A stretch of 64,000 nucleotides of DNA from Sphingobacterium sp. UT-1RO-CII-1 (lineage in GTDB: Bacteria > Bacteroidota > Bacteroidia > Sphingobacteriales > Sphingobacteriaceae), in the NCBI RefSeq assembly GCF_026711005.1, contig NZ_JAPPVJ010000001.1:620001-684000 (forward strand). Direction: 5' to 3'. Position 1 is the stretch's first letter. Every line of letters begins with the position of its first letter. The translations under genes were made by a program, and so were the position numbers. Under the pieces are notes generated by a model that was not told where the DNA came from, did not search any database, and worked only from the letters and a program-made list of their open reading frames with translations. This document shows positions 35,977 through 45,293 of this stretch, in pieces.

Positions 35977-36853
35977 AATCCTCCTCTTCTAATTGAATAC
36001 CTTGCTGTATTGCATGCACAACCTCTATCGTTCTTTTTGAGAATTTTCGTGCAAAAAGACCGGTCGACTTTAATAAAAAAACCACATCTTCTTTATTCCA
36101 GTCTTTTATCTCATTATTTTTCCATCGAATCATTCGTTTACTACTGTTTCTTGAATTTTCTAAATCATATACCCGATCTTTGAACTTAGAATTCCAACAT
36201 ATAGTCTGTATAAAAATCTCATCTGCACAAAAAGAATAGGTGTACATTTTCTGAATTTCCCTTTTCTTCGATAACAGCAATTCAACTAAATCATTACTTA
36301 CGCTTACCCAGTTTGTCCCCTTTTTAAACACTATACTACTGTGTCTCTTAATTCGAAAAACAACCTGTAGTTCTAAAAAAATCTTACGTATCGCTTTCAT
36401 AAAAAAAGCTCTTACTCCATTTTTTAAACGAAATTCTTTAGGAAAAGCGTGATAACGTCTCACTTTACGTGTTATCTCCGCATCCGTATCCCCTTGTGTA
36501 AAACCGATGAATTCTTTTCCCTTATGTTCTTCAAAAAAACTATGGATATAATCCTGCGATTTTATAGGCATATCCACTCCCGAAAGCAAATGGTAGTAAC
36601 TATATTCTTGTCGTTGGTAAGCTCGCTCAAACAAAAGCATCTCTACTTCAACTAGCGATTGATCTCCCCAACGCACATCTAGACGATCCTCCAAAATAAA
36701 AACCTTAGATTTATCCGTTATAATCTCAGGCACAACCTCACACTTACGATCAAAATGAATAAACACATCGTTGCGATAGTCATCCAGAGCCTGTAGTAAT
36801 AATTGCAAAACCTCTGGTTCATCATGTGTCAGTATCAGATAAGCGTGTTTCAT
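35966..36853 (-). CDS. Core-2/I-branching-type glycosyltransferase (GT14-like)
   Basis: I choose ATG 36853 (MKHAYLILTHDEPEVLQLLL), giving 295 residues; a TTG five codons earlier is less likely. Typical GT14 text is present: FIHFDRKCEV, YSYYHLLSGVDMPIKSQ, the FIGFTQGD region and CADEIFIQTICWNSKF. In bacteria such enzymes often add branching beta-linked GlcNAc or xylose residues to polysaccharides; the sugar here is unknown. It lies between the GT8 and GT2 genes. Confidence 0.83.
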   Translation of the reverse strand: MKHAYLILTHDEPEVLQLLLQALDDYRNDVFIHFDRKCEVVPEIITDKSKVFILEDRLDVRWGDQSLVEVEMLLFERAYQRQEYSYYHLLSGVDMPIKSQDYIHSFFEEHKGKEFIGFTQGDTDAEITRKVRRYHAFPKEFRLKNGVRAFFMKAIRKIFLELQVVFRIKRHSSIVFKKGTNWVSVSNDLVELLLSKKREIQKMYTYSFCADEIFIQTICWNSKFKDRVYDLENSRNSSKRMIRWKNNEIKDWNKEDVVFLLKSTGLFARKFSKRTIEVVHAIQQGIQLEEEDYDC

Positions 36854-36875
36854 TTTAGATGCATTCAAATCGATA

Positions 36876-37826
36876 TCATTTTTTTATTTTTAAAACATTA
36901 AGACGTTTGGCTATCCTACGTAGCAATAACTTCATCAGCTTTGCCTCTCCCAATCTATCCAGCTCATCATACTTCGAAGTGTAAAAATCAAAATAATATG
37001 TTGGGTCAAAAAACACGGATCTCCTGTAATACTCCCACCAAATGTCAAAATTAGGGCACCAACCATCCCATGGTTTCGGCCCGTTATAATGTATTACGCC
37101 CTTATTGTGTATTTTTCCCAACTCAGACAGAGCATATAAAGGTTGATTTTCTTTTTTGGCGGCTAACTTAAACACCTCTATTGTTCCACAAAAAACAGGC
37201 GACAATGTTTTTATTTTTCCTTTACAAACAATATTTAAAATATCCATATCCTGATATTCATACTGAGAGGTTGCGACTTCCTTTTTAAATAAATCCACTA
37301 TTCCATCATTCCGCATCATTTTAGCATTCATGATAATATTACCTGCCAAAATATATTCCTTCCAATTCAACCCCAACTTTTCTCTCTTTTCTCTCGTATG
37401 CTTAACTAATCCCCCTGGAGAAACAACACCTGCTACATAAGAATTACTCATATCAGTCTTTAAGAATATTTCAGATAAATCATCCTGAAAAATAACGTCT
37501 ACATCATGATACATGATCTTATCATATTCGGGCACCACTTCAGGGATTAACAATCGGAAATACGTAGAGTTTGTGATTCCCCGGATCTCAAACCCCTCTT
37601 TAAACTGTGAACCTACAGAACGATAGCTTAACTTGAAATTATCATAAATAGAGGTTAACTTTTCCAGTGTACCACTTTTTTGGAAAGTTGCGTCAGTTGC
37701 ATGCAAGATGAATACATCATAAAAGGTGTCTTTTTTAGCATTCTCCAATAATGAAGTCAAGCATACGCCTGCTGCCAGCAACCAATTATCATCAAAGCAA
37801 AAAACTAGTGGTATAGTAATCATCAT
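36876..37826 (-). CDS. Glycosyltransferase family 8
   Basis: A 316-residue retaining GT-A enzyme. Family features are VFCFDDNWLLAAGVCLTSLLEN, the metal-binding DVDVIFQDDL motif (~residue 105), the LAGNIIMNAKMMRN acceptor block and HYNGPKPWDG (the H-x-G-x-x-KPW motif). Members transfer galactose or glucose to lipopolysaccharide-type acceptors. It begins 3 nt after the LicD-like gene stop. Confidence 0.92.
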   Translation of the reverse strand: MMITIPLVFCFDDNWLLAAGVCLTSLLENAKKDTFYDVFILHATDATFQKSGTLEKLTSIYDNFKLSYRSVGSQFKEGFEIRGITNSTYFRLLIPEVVPEYDKIMYHDVDVIFQDDLSEIFLKTDMSNSYVAGVVSPGGLVKHTREKREKLGLNWKEYILAGNIIMNAKMMRNDGIVDLFKKEVATSQYEYQDMDILNIVCKGKIKTLSPVFCGTIEVFKLAAKKENQPLYALSELGKIHNKGVIHYNGPKPWDGWCPNFDIWWEYYRRSVFFDPTYYFDFYTSKYDELDRLGEAKLMKLLLRRIAKRLNVLKIKK

Positions 37827-37829
37827 TTT

Positions 37830-38723
37830 TTACTTTTTAATTAATATCAAAACTTCATCAATATTTATCCTTTTTTCTAAATTTAAGTAGGCTACATGAT
37901 GCTGAGAAACTCTCTTTTCTATAGGAGGCAATTCCATATAATTTCCATACACTTGAGCTAAAATCAAATTATATGCAGCAGGAATTCTAACTTCTAATCC
38001 CTCAAAAGACATAATTTCATAGCTTTCAAACCATTCCTTAGGCCAAAAAGCTTTTACACCAAATTGACTACCATAACTTCCCACATATTTCGATTTTTCA
38101 TATGTATTTCGAGTCATTATTTTTCTTAATATATGATGCACATCCTTATAAGTAGACTTTTTATTAAAGGAACAACGAATTTCGTTCAATGCCGTTCTAA
38201 ATTGTAACTTAAATAAGCGATCAAAAAACCATTTAATATTTGAATATCTGGTTTTAGGTAAAATCATAAGTTTATTAGCTGTCCTTCTAAAGTTCAACCA
38301 ATCTTTTTCTCTAACTCCCTCATTAAAGGAGGCTCCATCTAATGGGAAAATATCAATAAAGGCACCAAAAACACAAGGTATATGCTCAAACTCCATAAGA
38401 GTTGTATTACAATTACACATTTTGGTAAAAGGCAGATAATATGAAAATTCTTCGCCTGGAACCATAAGTTCATATCTGGATTGGTCAAGAGCGGGAAACA
38501 ATCTTAAAAACTTCTCATAATCTGGTCGAGGCATCAAAACATCGATGTCATCATCCCAAGGTATGAATCCTTGATGCCGCACAACACCTATGGCTGTACC
38601 TCCATGACAAAAATATTGTAAGTCATGTTTTTCGCAGATTTCTATAAAGGCTTTAAATATATCAAGTATTTTTATTTTATAGATTTGACCTACTAACACT
38701 TCCTCTTTATTCATTTGGACCAT
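37830..38723 (-). CDS. LicD family phosphotransferase
   Basis: A 297-residue LicD-type protein, recognised by HGGTAIGVVRHQGFIPWDDD and the following DVLMPRPDYE near residues 40-65. LicD proteins transfer a phospho-alcohol (phosphocholine, phosphoglycerol or phosphoribitol) from a CDP-activated donor to a glycan. A cytidylyltransferase gene two positions upstream could supply such a donor, so glycerol-phosphate-type decoration is a reasonable inference. A second ATG three codons in is an equally possible start. Confidence 0.87.
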   Translation of the reverse strand: MVQMNKEEVLVGQIYKIKILDIFKAFIEICEKHDLQYFCHGGTAIGVVRHQGFIPWDDDIDVLMPRPDYEKFLRLFPALDQSRYELMVPGEEFSYYLPFTKMCNCNTTLMEFEHIPCVFGAFIDIFPLDGASFNEGVREKDWLNFRRTANKLMILPKTRYSNIKWFFDRLFKLQFRTALNEIRCSFNKKSTYKDVHHILRKIMTRNTYEKSKYVGSYGSQFGVKAFWPKEWFESYEIMSFEGLEVRIPAAYNLILAQVYGNYMELPPIEKRVSQHHVAYLNLEKRINIDEVLILIKK

Positions 38724-38759
38724 TTTTTTTACCTTTTACAATAACTTCAGAAGATTTTT

Positions 38760-39194
38760 TTATTCACTTTTAGGACTTATCTTCAAATACTCACAGATAC
38801 TCTCGACCACATCATCTGACAAAGATAAAGCTTCCATAAGATTAGGAGGTTTAGGCCAAGCTATATCTTCATATTGTTTTCCTTCAAAAACAACACTGGT
38901 TTTATAGCGCGGGATAACATGAAAATGAACTTGGTCATCCACCATCATTAAAGCTAAATAATTGATTTTATCAGGCAAAAACGAGCTTTTTAATAGCTTA
39001 TTGACAAACTTAAACACTTCACCTAAATGCAGAGACTCCTCCTCTGTAAGATTACTTAAATCCGTACAGGGTCTATTTAAAAACACAATTAATGATCCGA
39101 TTGTCACTTGCTGCGGACGTAAACTAATAATCCAATTACCGACTTGAAATACAGTATACCTATCTGTCTGAAATTTATTTTTAAATCCTTCCAT
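38760..39194 (-). CDS. HIT-like family protein
   Basis: A 144-residue protein with the histidine-triad core VHFHVIPRY near residue 100, preceded by the INYLALMMVDDQ strand and an N-terminal half-barrel region. HIT proteins are nucleotidyl hydrolases or transferases. Here it lies between the LicD-like and cytidylyltransferase genes, 2 nt after the latter, so a nucleotide step in making or salvaging the CDP-linked donor is possible. That role is inferred; the family alone does not show it. Confidence 0.8.
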   Translation of the reverse strand: MEGFKNKFQTDRYTVFQVGNWIISLRPQQVTIGSLIVFLNRPCTDLSNLTEEESLHLGEVFKFVNKLLKSSFLPDKINYLALMMVDDQVHFHVIPRYKTSVVFEGKQYEDIAWPKPPNLMEALSLSDDVVESICEYLKISPKSE

Positions 39195-39196
39195 AA

Positions 39197-39619
39197 TTAA
39201 CCTAACATTTTTTTTAATACTTCCTGCAAATGGGTGGAAGAGGTGCCCTCTGTATATGGAAAATAAACAACTTTAACGCCCAGACTATTAAAGCTTTTTT
39301 CTAATGCATTTCCTTTCTCTGTGCCCTTCCAATCATCACCCTTAAAAAATACATTAAATCTCAGGTTCTTCCACGCAATTACATTATCTATTTCTTCTTT
39401 AGCCACAACTTGGTCAACACATTTGATATTTGCAACAATTGACAACCTTTCTTCAAAAGGTATAACGGGTGCTTTTCGTTTCATCTCAAAAGCAATTTCA
39501 TCAGTAGTAACTCCAACTATCAAATAATCACAATGTTCTTTTGCCTTTCTCAATATATTTAAGTGCCCCATATGAAACAAATCAAAAACACCTGTAGTAT
39601 ATCCTATTATTTTCCTCAT
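39197..39619 (-). CDS. Cytidylyltransferase family protein (TagD-like)
   Basis: A 140-residue nucleotidyltransferase with TTGVFDLFHMGHLNILRKA (HxGH site), LIVGVTTDE, and a C-terminal segment FPYTEGTSSTHLQE carrying the TSST-type loop. Length and motifs resemble glycerol-3-phosphate cytidylyltransferase (TagD), which makes CDP-glycerol; a related alcohol-phosphate substrate is possible. Followed by the HIT and LicD genes. Confidence 0.85.
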   Translation of the reverse strand: MRKIIGYTTGVFDLFHMGHLNILRKAKEHCDYLIVGVTTDEIAFEMKRKAPVIPFEERLSIVANIKCVDQVVAKEEIDNVIAWKNLRFNVFFKGDDWKGTEKGNALEKSFNSLGVKVVYFPYTEGTSSTHLQEVLKKMLG

Positions 39620-39649
39620 GATAAGCTCTTTTTAGTAATTATATGCGAT

Positions 39650-40645
39650 CTAACTTCCTATTTCATTTCTTTTGAACAACCTTTTTAACTTTATCCACAA
39701 ATTCAATAAAAACCAATATTCCTTATCTGCACAACAACCTATTATTTTATAATGAAAAGGGAGACTTGTTTTCCAAATAAACCTATTCGCTTCAGGAAAA
39801 ATAATACGCCAGGTTTTAAAAGTATTTATATCAACACCTCTAACTAATAAGTTCACCTTAGGGCCCAATTTCATTAAGCCAACTTCTGTCTCACTTAATT
39901 CGATCCCACAATCTTGCGCAAAAGCAATAATCGCCTTTGTATTCTCTAACCAATCCAGGTTTATCTTTGGCTTAAAAAAAGATATTCTTGTAATGGAATC
40001 TATTTTCATTTTAAAATGATGATAAAACACACCTTTTAAATACTCTATCTTACGTGAATAATAAAATAATTGTACATTCACTCTCAAATCCTCTCCCATA
40101 TCCAATCCATCTTGAAAACGGATATCATTTTCTATATAAATACTTCTTTTTGTTAGCTTATTCCACATTACTCCACTAAGTCGTCCATTAAGCATTTTTT
40201 TAATATATTCCAGATTATTACCATCACACTCCTGACTAATCAACCTCTCTTTCTCTCCATAACTATTATAAAAATCTATCCAAACGATATCCAAATCTTT
40301 TGTTACAGCTTGGTTATACATCATTTCAAACATATCTTGCTCCACCCAATCATCCGCATCAACCCAACCAATGTACTCTCCTTGTACGTGCTCAATTCCC
40401 GTATTTCTAGATGTTGCAGCTCCCTTATTCTTCTCATGATTAATTATTACAACATCCATCGCCCTAGATGGGTATTGCTTTATCACATTATTCAATCGTT
40501 CTACACTTCCATCCGTACTTTTATCATTTACAAAGACAAACTGTATACCTTCTAGCGTCTGACTAAACAGACTATGTGCACATTTCTCGATATACGATTC
40601 CGCATTATAGAATGGAACAATTACACTAACAGAAAAATCCTTCAT
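39650..40645 (-). CDS. Glycosyltransferase family 2
   Basis: A 331-residue GT2 enzyme: SVIVPFYNAESYIEKCA, FVNDKSTDGS, KGAATSRNTGIEH and the WVDADDWVE metal site. It resembles the GT2 at 34996-35976 in length and layout, suggesting an old duplication. Its donor sugar is unknown. It follows the Wzx-like gene after a 45-bp gap. Confidence 0.9.
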   Translation of the reverse strand: MKDFSVSVIVPFYNAESYIEKCAHSLFSQTLEGIQFVFVNDKSTDGSVERLNNVIKQYPSRAMDVVIINHEKNKGAATSRNTGIEHVQGEYIGWVDADDWVEQDMFEMMYNQAVTKDLDIVWIDFYNSYGEKERLISQECDGNNLEYIKKMLNGRLSGVMWNKLTKRSIYIENDIRFQDGLDMGEDLRVNVQLFYYSRKIEYLKGVFYHHFKMKIDSITRISFFKPKINLDWLENTKAIIAFAQDCGIELSETEVGLMKLGPKVNLLVRGVDINTFKTWRIIFPEANRFIWKTSLPFHYKIIGCCADKEYWFLLNLWIKLKRLFKRNEIGS

Positions 40646-40690
40646 AAACCGCTACTCTTTTTTAACTTCATCAGACAATATTTCTAATGA

Positions 40691-42211
40691 TTATTTAATA
40701 AATGACTTCACCAAGCCCGTTAAAACGTCCCTTTCTCTTGTATCCAGCGCCGTAGTATATGATAATGCTACCACAGAAAACCCAGCTGCCAGACATACCA
40801 TAAATAGCCTAAGCCAGTTTTCATCCATATAATAAAATGGAATTACGGTAATAAGCACTGCTAAAAAGAAGCTAGGAATAATCCGTAATACGATTTTGTT
40901 AATATAATCCATGATGGACATATTTATCATCGGTAATACGATCACAATCCTTGCAATCTGTGCCACAACCGCAACCAATAGGTGTATGACATAAACGCAC
41001 TCGGGCGGATAGCCCAGCTTCAGACACCAATAGGCTATCGGTACGATAAGCAACAATATTGTTCCTTCTATCAATTGAAATTTTCTCAATTTGCCGGTAG
41101 CATGCACAGAAACAATTAGAGAATGGCTCAATGTGGTTATCAATGCAATCACCAATGTCAGACGAACAAAGCTCACACTATACTCTGGTACACTGACCAA
41201 CCACTGATTCAAGACAAAGTTGGCTTCTATTACAATCGGCAAAGAAATCATGAACAAGAGCAAAAAAGAAAGCTTCGACCCTGTGATGATCAATTTATGC
41301 ATGTATGCCAGGTCGCCCGAGGCATAGCTTTTTGTAATCTGTGGGTTGATCGAAGTCTGAAAATTGGAAGAGAACCCTGTAACCGCATTTTGGACCTGTA
41401 CCCCGATTCCTCTTGCGGCATTTACACTTGGTCCAAAAAAAAGGTTCAACAATATATTTAATCCTTGCGTATACCCCATTACCGCCAAGTTTCCATTCAT
41501 TACCCAAACCGCAAATCCCCCGATTTGCTTAAATAGGTCCTTGTCCCAAATCAATTTCTTCAATCGGGATTCAGAGAAATTCTTACGGCATACCACTTGA
41601 TAAATTAGGAATATTAGGAAACTGACCAGGCCAGACAAAACCGCATATAATATCAGCTTATCATAGGCGATCACAAGAAGGACAAATACAATCAGCAACC
41701 GCAAACATGTCTCTACAATAGAGACAATAGCAAATACATTCATTCGCTCTCTTGCTATGATAAGAGCTGTAAATGGAACATTGATTATCCCTAGAACCGC
41801 CATAACAATCGAGAGGTGGTAGACTGCCAAAGCCGCATGCATCCTACCTTCAGGTATCACAAGTTTATTCTGTACAAACCACAACCCAATTGTTTCTCCT
41901 AATATAATAATTAAACCAGCTATTATCATATGAATGGAGAAACTGACGTTAAAAACCCGCTCCAGTTTTCCTTCTCCTTCTCGGCCCATTTCAAAGGTGA
42001 GAAAGCGCTGTGTAGAACTGGACAGTGAAGTCGTCAAAAAGAAAAACATCGCAATCACCCCTCCTGTCACATTATATATACCAAAATCCTCAACTCCTAA
42101 AACCTCCAATACTACCCTTGAAGTATACAATGTCACAGCGAGATTAAATAACATCCTAAAATAAAGGAAACCAGTATTCTTCGCTATTGTTTGACTTTTA
42201 TTTGAATGCAT
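40691..42211 (-). CDS. Wzx-like polysaccharide flippase
   Basis: A 506-residue membrane protein with about 12-14 helices of the MATE/MOP superfamily (polysaccharide synthesis group). The start MHSNKSQTIAKNTGFLYFRM runs into RVVLEVLGVEDFGIYNVTGG, a common signature of Bacteroidota Wzx proteins. It should move undecaprenyl-linked repeat units across the inner membrane for polymerisation by the Wzy-like protein. Confidence 0.88.
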   Translation of the reverse strand: MHSNKSQTIAKNTGFLYFRMLFNLAVTLYTSRVVLEVLGVEDFGIYNVTGGVIAMFFFLTTSLSSSTQRFLTFEMGREGEGKLERVFNVSFSIHMIIAGLIIILGETIGLWFVQNKLVIPEGRMHAALAVYHLSIVMAVLGIINVPFTALIIARERMNVFAIVSIVETCLRLLIVFVLLVIAYDKLILYAVLSGLVSFLIFLIYQVVCRKNFSESRLKKLIWDKDLFKQIGGFAVWVMNGNLAVMGYTQGLNILLNLFFGPSVNAARGIGVQVQNAVTGFSSNFQTSINPQITKSYASGDLAYMHKLIITGSKLSFLLLFMISLPIVIEANFVLNQWLVSVPEYSVSFVRLTLVIALITTLSHSLIVSVHATGKLRKFQLIEGTILLLIVPIAYWCLKLGYPPECVYVIHLLVAVVAQIARIVIVLPMINMSIMDYINKIVLRIIPSFFLAVLITVIPFYYMDENWLRLFMVCLAAGFSVVALSYTTALDTRERDVLTGLVKSFIK

Positions 42212-42220
42212 ATTACTTAA

Positions 42221-43117
42221 TCACGTATTTTTCACTCGTTCATTGCTTATCAATTTATACTTTTCCTTCAGTTCAAAGGGTGCTGCTTTCAATAATTGGC
42301 ACTGTATTTCACGGAGTGAATTATTGATTTTATATTTATCTCTATTTTCTATAAAAAACATATTTAATTCTTCCTCACTCTCTAATATTTCTTTCCAATT
42401 GGAAAAACCTCTATATGAAGGAATATCAACAGTACTGAAGTAATCATGAAACTTAAAGTCATCCGTTCCTGTATATCCTTTTTTTATCCATAAGGCAGGT
42501 ATCTCATAAGCGTGTGCCACAATCAGACCTTTTAAAGAACTCGACAATATAAACGAACATTGTCTTATTTCTTTTACCACCCCTTCCACATCCAATGTCC
42601 TTACATCTATCACTTTATATTTTTCGCCATACTTTGACTGAAAATACTCTACTTCCGACCAATGTGGAACGATACCCAATTTATAGATAACAGGCTCGTC
42701 ATTACTTATCCAGAAAGGAAGTAAAAGTGTAGGGTCTCCCCATACTTTACATCCTTCAAAGCCGTCTCTTTCCAACTTTTCATGTGTCAGCCTCCCCCTC
42801 ACCGCAAAAGTCTTTCCCCCTTTAAACTTTTCATTGTAGTTTAAAAAACCTGTCCCCCATATACAAGAATATTTGTCTGTCAGCGCCATCACCGAGCCTA
42901 AGCCAACTAGTGTTTTAGCTGGGAGAATAGTTTCTTTACTCTGCTGCTCTTGGTCGGTATTAGAAAATATTCTATCCAAAAGGGGTATTTTTTTTGTCAC
43001 AGACTCACTTCCTTTAAAGTTAACCACCTCGCAGCCACTCAGCTCCGAAACTAAAACCGGACTAAGCGCATCGCCAAAATTCATTATCTTTTTATAAGCT
43101 ACTCTAATAGTACTCAT
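42221..43117 (-). CDS. Polysaccharide pyruvyl transferase family protein
   Basis: From ATG 43117 (MSTIRVAYKK) the protein has 298 residues; a GTG two codons upstream is possible. The family is shown by FGDALSPVLVSELSG near the N-terminus, a central KTLVGLGSVMAL block, and FAVRGRLTHEKLE followed by VWGDPTLLLPF. CsaB/WcaK relatives add pyruvate ketals from phosphoenolpyruvate to sugars. Presence in this locus suggests an acidic, pyruvylated polysaccharide. Confidence 0.85.
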   Translation of the reverse strand: MSTIRVAYKKIMNFGDALSPVLVSELSGCEVVNFKGSESVTKKIPLLDRIFSNTDQEQQSKETILPAKTLVGLGSVMALTDKYSCIWGTGFLNYNEKFKGGKTFAVRGRLTHEKLERDGFEGCKVWGDPTLLLPFWISNDEPVIYKLGIVPHWSEVEYFQSKYGEKYKVIDVRTLDVEGVVKEIRQCSFILSSSLKGLIVAHAYEIPALWIKKGYTGTDDFKFHDYFSTVDIPSYRGFSNWKEILESEEELNMFFIENRDKYKINNSLREIQCQLLKAAPFELKEKYKLISNERVKNT

Positions 43118-43129
43118 CTTCACAAAAAA

Positions 43130-44104
43130 CTATAAATCATCACCGCCAAACTCTGCCAACAAGGTCCTTTTTAAACCTTCCTCTAATGCAAAAGGTGGAA
43201 CAAAACCCGATGCAGCTACTTTTTTAGCATCATATTTTGTTACTGCACAAAACTTACGCACACGCACCGAACTGATTGCAAACTTCTTTCGTGTCATAAA
43301 AGCTAATACATCGAAAGCATAACCACCCAACATCCCGATCCAGTAAGGAATGCGCAGGCCTGAAATAGGCTTCTTCAATACTTTCCCAGTATTATAAACA
43401 ATATCATTTGTTGTAAGATCGGGTTTATCTACATAATTATACACCTCATATTCACTCTCACTAACCTTTATTTTTAACAAAAAAGCAACAAAAGCCGCAA
43501 TATTTCCTACATAGGACATAGACTTTTCATTCCTGCCTTTTCCTATCATCATAAAACGACTGGAAGCTATTTGGTTCAATAGGTTGAAAACATTTCCTCT
43601 ATTTCCCTCTCCAAACACAACTGTCGGCCTGATGATATTGATATTCCAATCCGCATGCTTGGCATACCATTCCTGCAATACCAATTCTGCTTCCCACTTG
43701 CTTTTTCCGTAATGATTGAAAGGATCGGCGGGGAAAGATTCGTCGGGGTTGTCTTTATCCAAACCATAGATAGCTACAGAGCTTGTAAACACCAGTCTTT
43801 TAATTCCATTTTGATTCATGGCATACAGCACATTTTTCATACCTTCTACATTCACCTCATAATAAAGAGAGATGGGCTGCACATTATCCTGATGTTCAGC
43901 AGCTAACAACACCACTACGTCCACGCCAACTAAGCCTTCTAGCAATTGATCTCTATCTGTCACATCAACCAGCCTTGTTATCTCAGGGCACGCAGCACTT
44001 TGCCGTTTATCCAGATTCTGCAGGTCATACCCTTCATCCTTTTGAAGCAATCGAATTACATTCGTGCCAATAAATCCTGAACCGCCTATTATTGCTACTT
44101 TCAT
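43130..44104 (-). CDS. NAD-dependent epimerase/dehydratase
   Basis: A 324-residue extended short-chain dehydrogenase. It has the nucleotide motif GGSGFIGTN at the N-terminus, the VFTSSVAIYG strand and a catalytic YGKSK (YxxxK). It probably makes or modifies a nucleotide sugar used by this locus, alone or by serving the adjacent MraY-type transferase; substrate unknown. Its ATG overlaps the stop of the MraY-type gene by 4 nt. Confidence 0.88.
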   Translation of the reverse strand: MKVAIIGGSGFIGTNVIRLLQKDEGYDLQNLDKRQSAACPEITRLVDVTDRDQLLEGLVGVDVVVLLAAEHQDNVQPISLYYEVNVEGMKNVLYAMNQNGIKRLVFTSSVAIYGLDKDNPDESFPADPFNHYGKSKWEAELVLQEWYAKHADWNINIIRPTVVFGEGNRGNVFNLLNQIASSRFMMIGKGRNEKSMSYVGNIAAFVAFLLKIKVSESEYEVYNYVDKPDLTTNDIVYNTGKVLKKPISGLRIPYWIGMLGGYAFDVLAFMTRKKFAISSVRVRKFCAVTKYDAKKVAASGFVPPFALEEGLKRTLLAEFGGDDL

Positions 44105-45255
44105 CTTGTTTCTTTAATACCTGGATCCAATACGCCTACCTCCTCTTGCTCTACCATTTGGTGTTTATCAATCTTTGAGAAGACAAAATAAAAGCCTCCC
44201 CACATCAGTAGATTCAAAATCAATATCAAATTATTGTTCATAACCTGAACTGCCAACACGTTAAATATGATATAGAATAAGTTGATAGCAAACATAAAAA
44301 GCATGACGCCCTTCCTCGGCATACCCGAGCGCAGCAGAAGGTGGTGCAAGTGGTTTTGGTCGGCACAATAAAGCGGCTTTCCGCTTCTCCATCGTATAAA
44401 CATCACTCGGGCCACATCCAATACCGGTAATAATAAAACAGAATAAGCCACTACAATAGAATTGTTATAATAGGGCTTTATAAATGAATTATTCATAATG
44501 AAACTTATGGCTAAAAATGCGATCGAGTAGCCCAACGTCGTGCTGCCAATATCGCCCATAAATATCTTTCTTTTTTTATGCCCGACTCCAAACACATTAT
44601 AGTAGAAAAAGGGAATTACAGCACCTGTTGTTATAAACGCAAAAAGTGCATGGACATATGCCCCTGCGAAATAGAATAACAGGCCAAAAACCAAACATCC
44701 GATCCCCACTAAACCTGCACACAAGCCGTCCAGACCATCCATTAAGTTTATGGCGTTAATGATGAGCACTACTATAAAAACTGTGAGCGGCATACCGAAC
44801 CATGCCGGCACGCTTTCAATAGAAAACAGGCCATAGAAGTCGTTTATCCAAAGCCCTGAAAGCGGAAAAAAAGAAGCCACGACTACCTGAAAGAAAAATT
44901 TCCACTTAAAGCTTATCCCAATCAGGTCATCTCCAAGGCCAAGCATATACAAAACGAGCAGCCCACAAAACAGCAGGGCAAAATGAGGAATAAGCGCCCA
45001 TGACTGCACACCCCAGCTTCCAATCCCGAATTTAAAGACCAAAACAACGGTTAAAGCAAATAGGCAACACTGTATAGGCACAAAAGATATTCCTCCTAAA
45101 CGGGGAATAACCCTTGTGTGCAACTTTCTGTCGCTAACAGGGTCAAACAGCCGCTTCCTATAGGCGACCAGTAAAATCCTGGGGATAAACAAAGCCCCCA
45201 GCACCACCGCCAACAACGCCGGAACCATCAACAACAAAACACCTGTAGCATCCAT
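44101..45255 (-). CDS. MraY/WecA-type undecaprenyl-phosphate sugar-1-phosphate transferase
   Basis: A 384-residue protein with about eleven helices. The diagnostic motifs are HTRVIPRLGGISF, INLMDGLDGLCAGL (catalytic aspartates) and FMGDIGSTTLGY, plus the late QNHLHHLLLRSG histidine block. It should start repeat-unit synthesis by transferring a HexNAc-1-phosphate to the lipid carrier. It is the first clearly polysaccharide-specific gene of the operon, 38 bp after the DUF5106 gene. Confidence 0.93.
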   Translation of the reverse strand: MDATGVLLLMVPALLAVVLGALFIPRILLVAYRKRLFDPVSDRKLHTRVIPRLGGISFVPIQCCLFALTVVLVFKFGIGSWGVQSWALIPHFALLFCGLLVLYMLGLGDDLIGISFKWKFFFQVVVASFFPLSGLWINDFYGLFSIESVPAWFGMPLTVFIVVLIINAINLMDGLDGLCAGLVGIGCLVFGLLFYFAGAYVHALFAFITTGAVIPFFYYNVFGVGHKKRKIFMGDIGSTTLGYSIAFLAISFIMNNSFIKPYYNNSIVVAYSVLLLPVLDVARVMFIRWRSGKPLYCADQNHLHHLLLRSGMPRKGVMLFMFAINLFYIIFNVLAVQVMNNNLILILNLLMWGGFYFVFSKIDKHQMVEQEEVGVLDPGIKETR

Positions 45256-45293
45256 AATACTCTCCTATTCAACAATATAAAAACTGACTTTTG

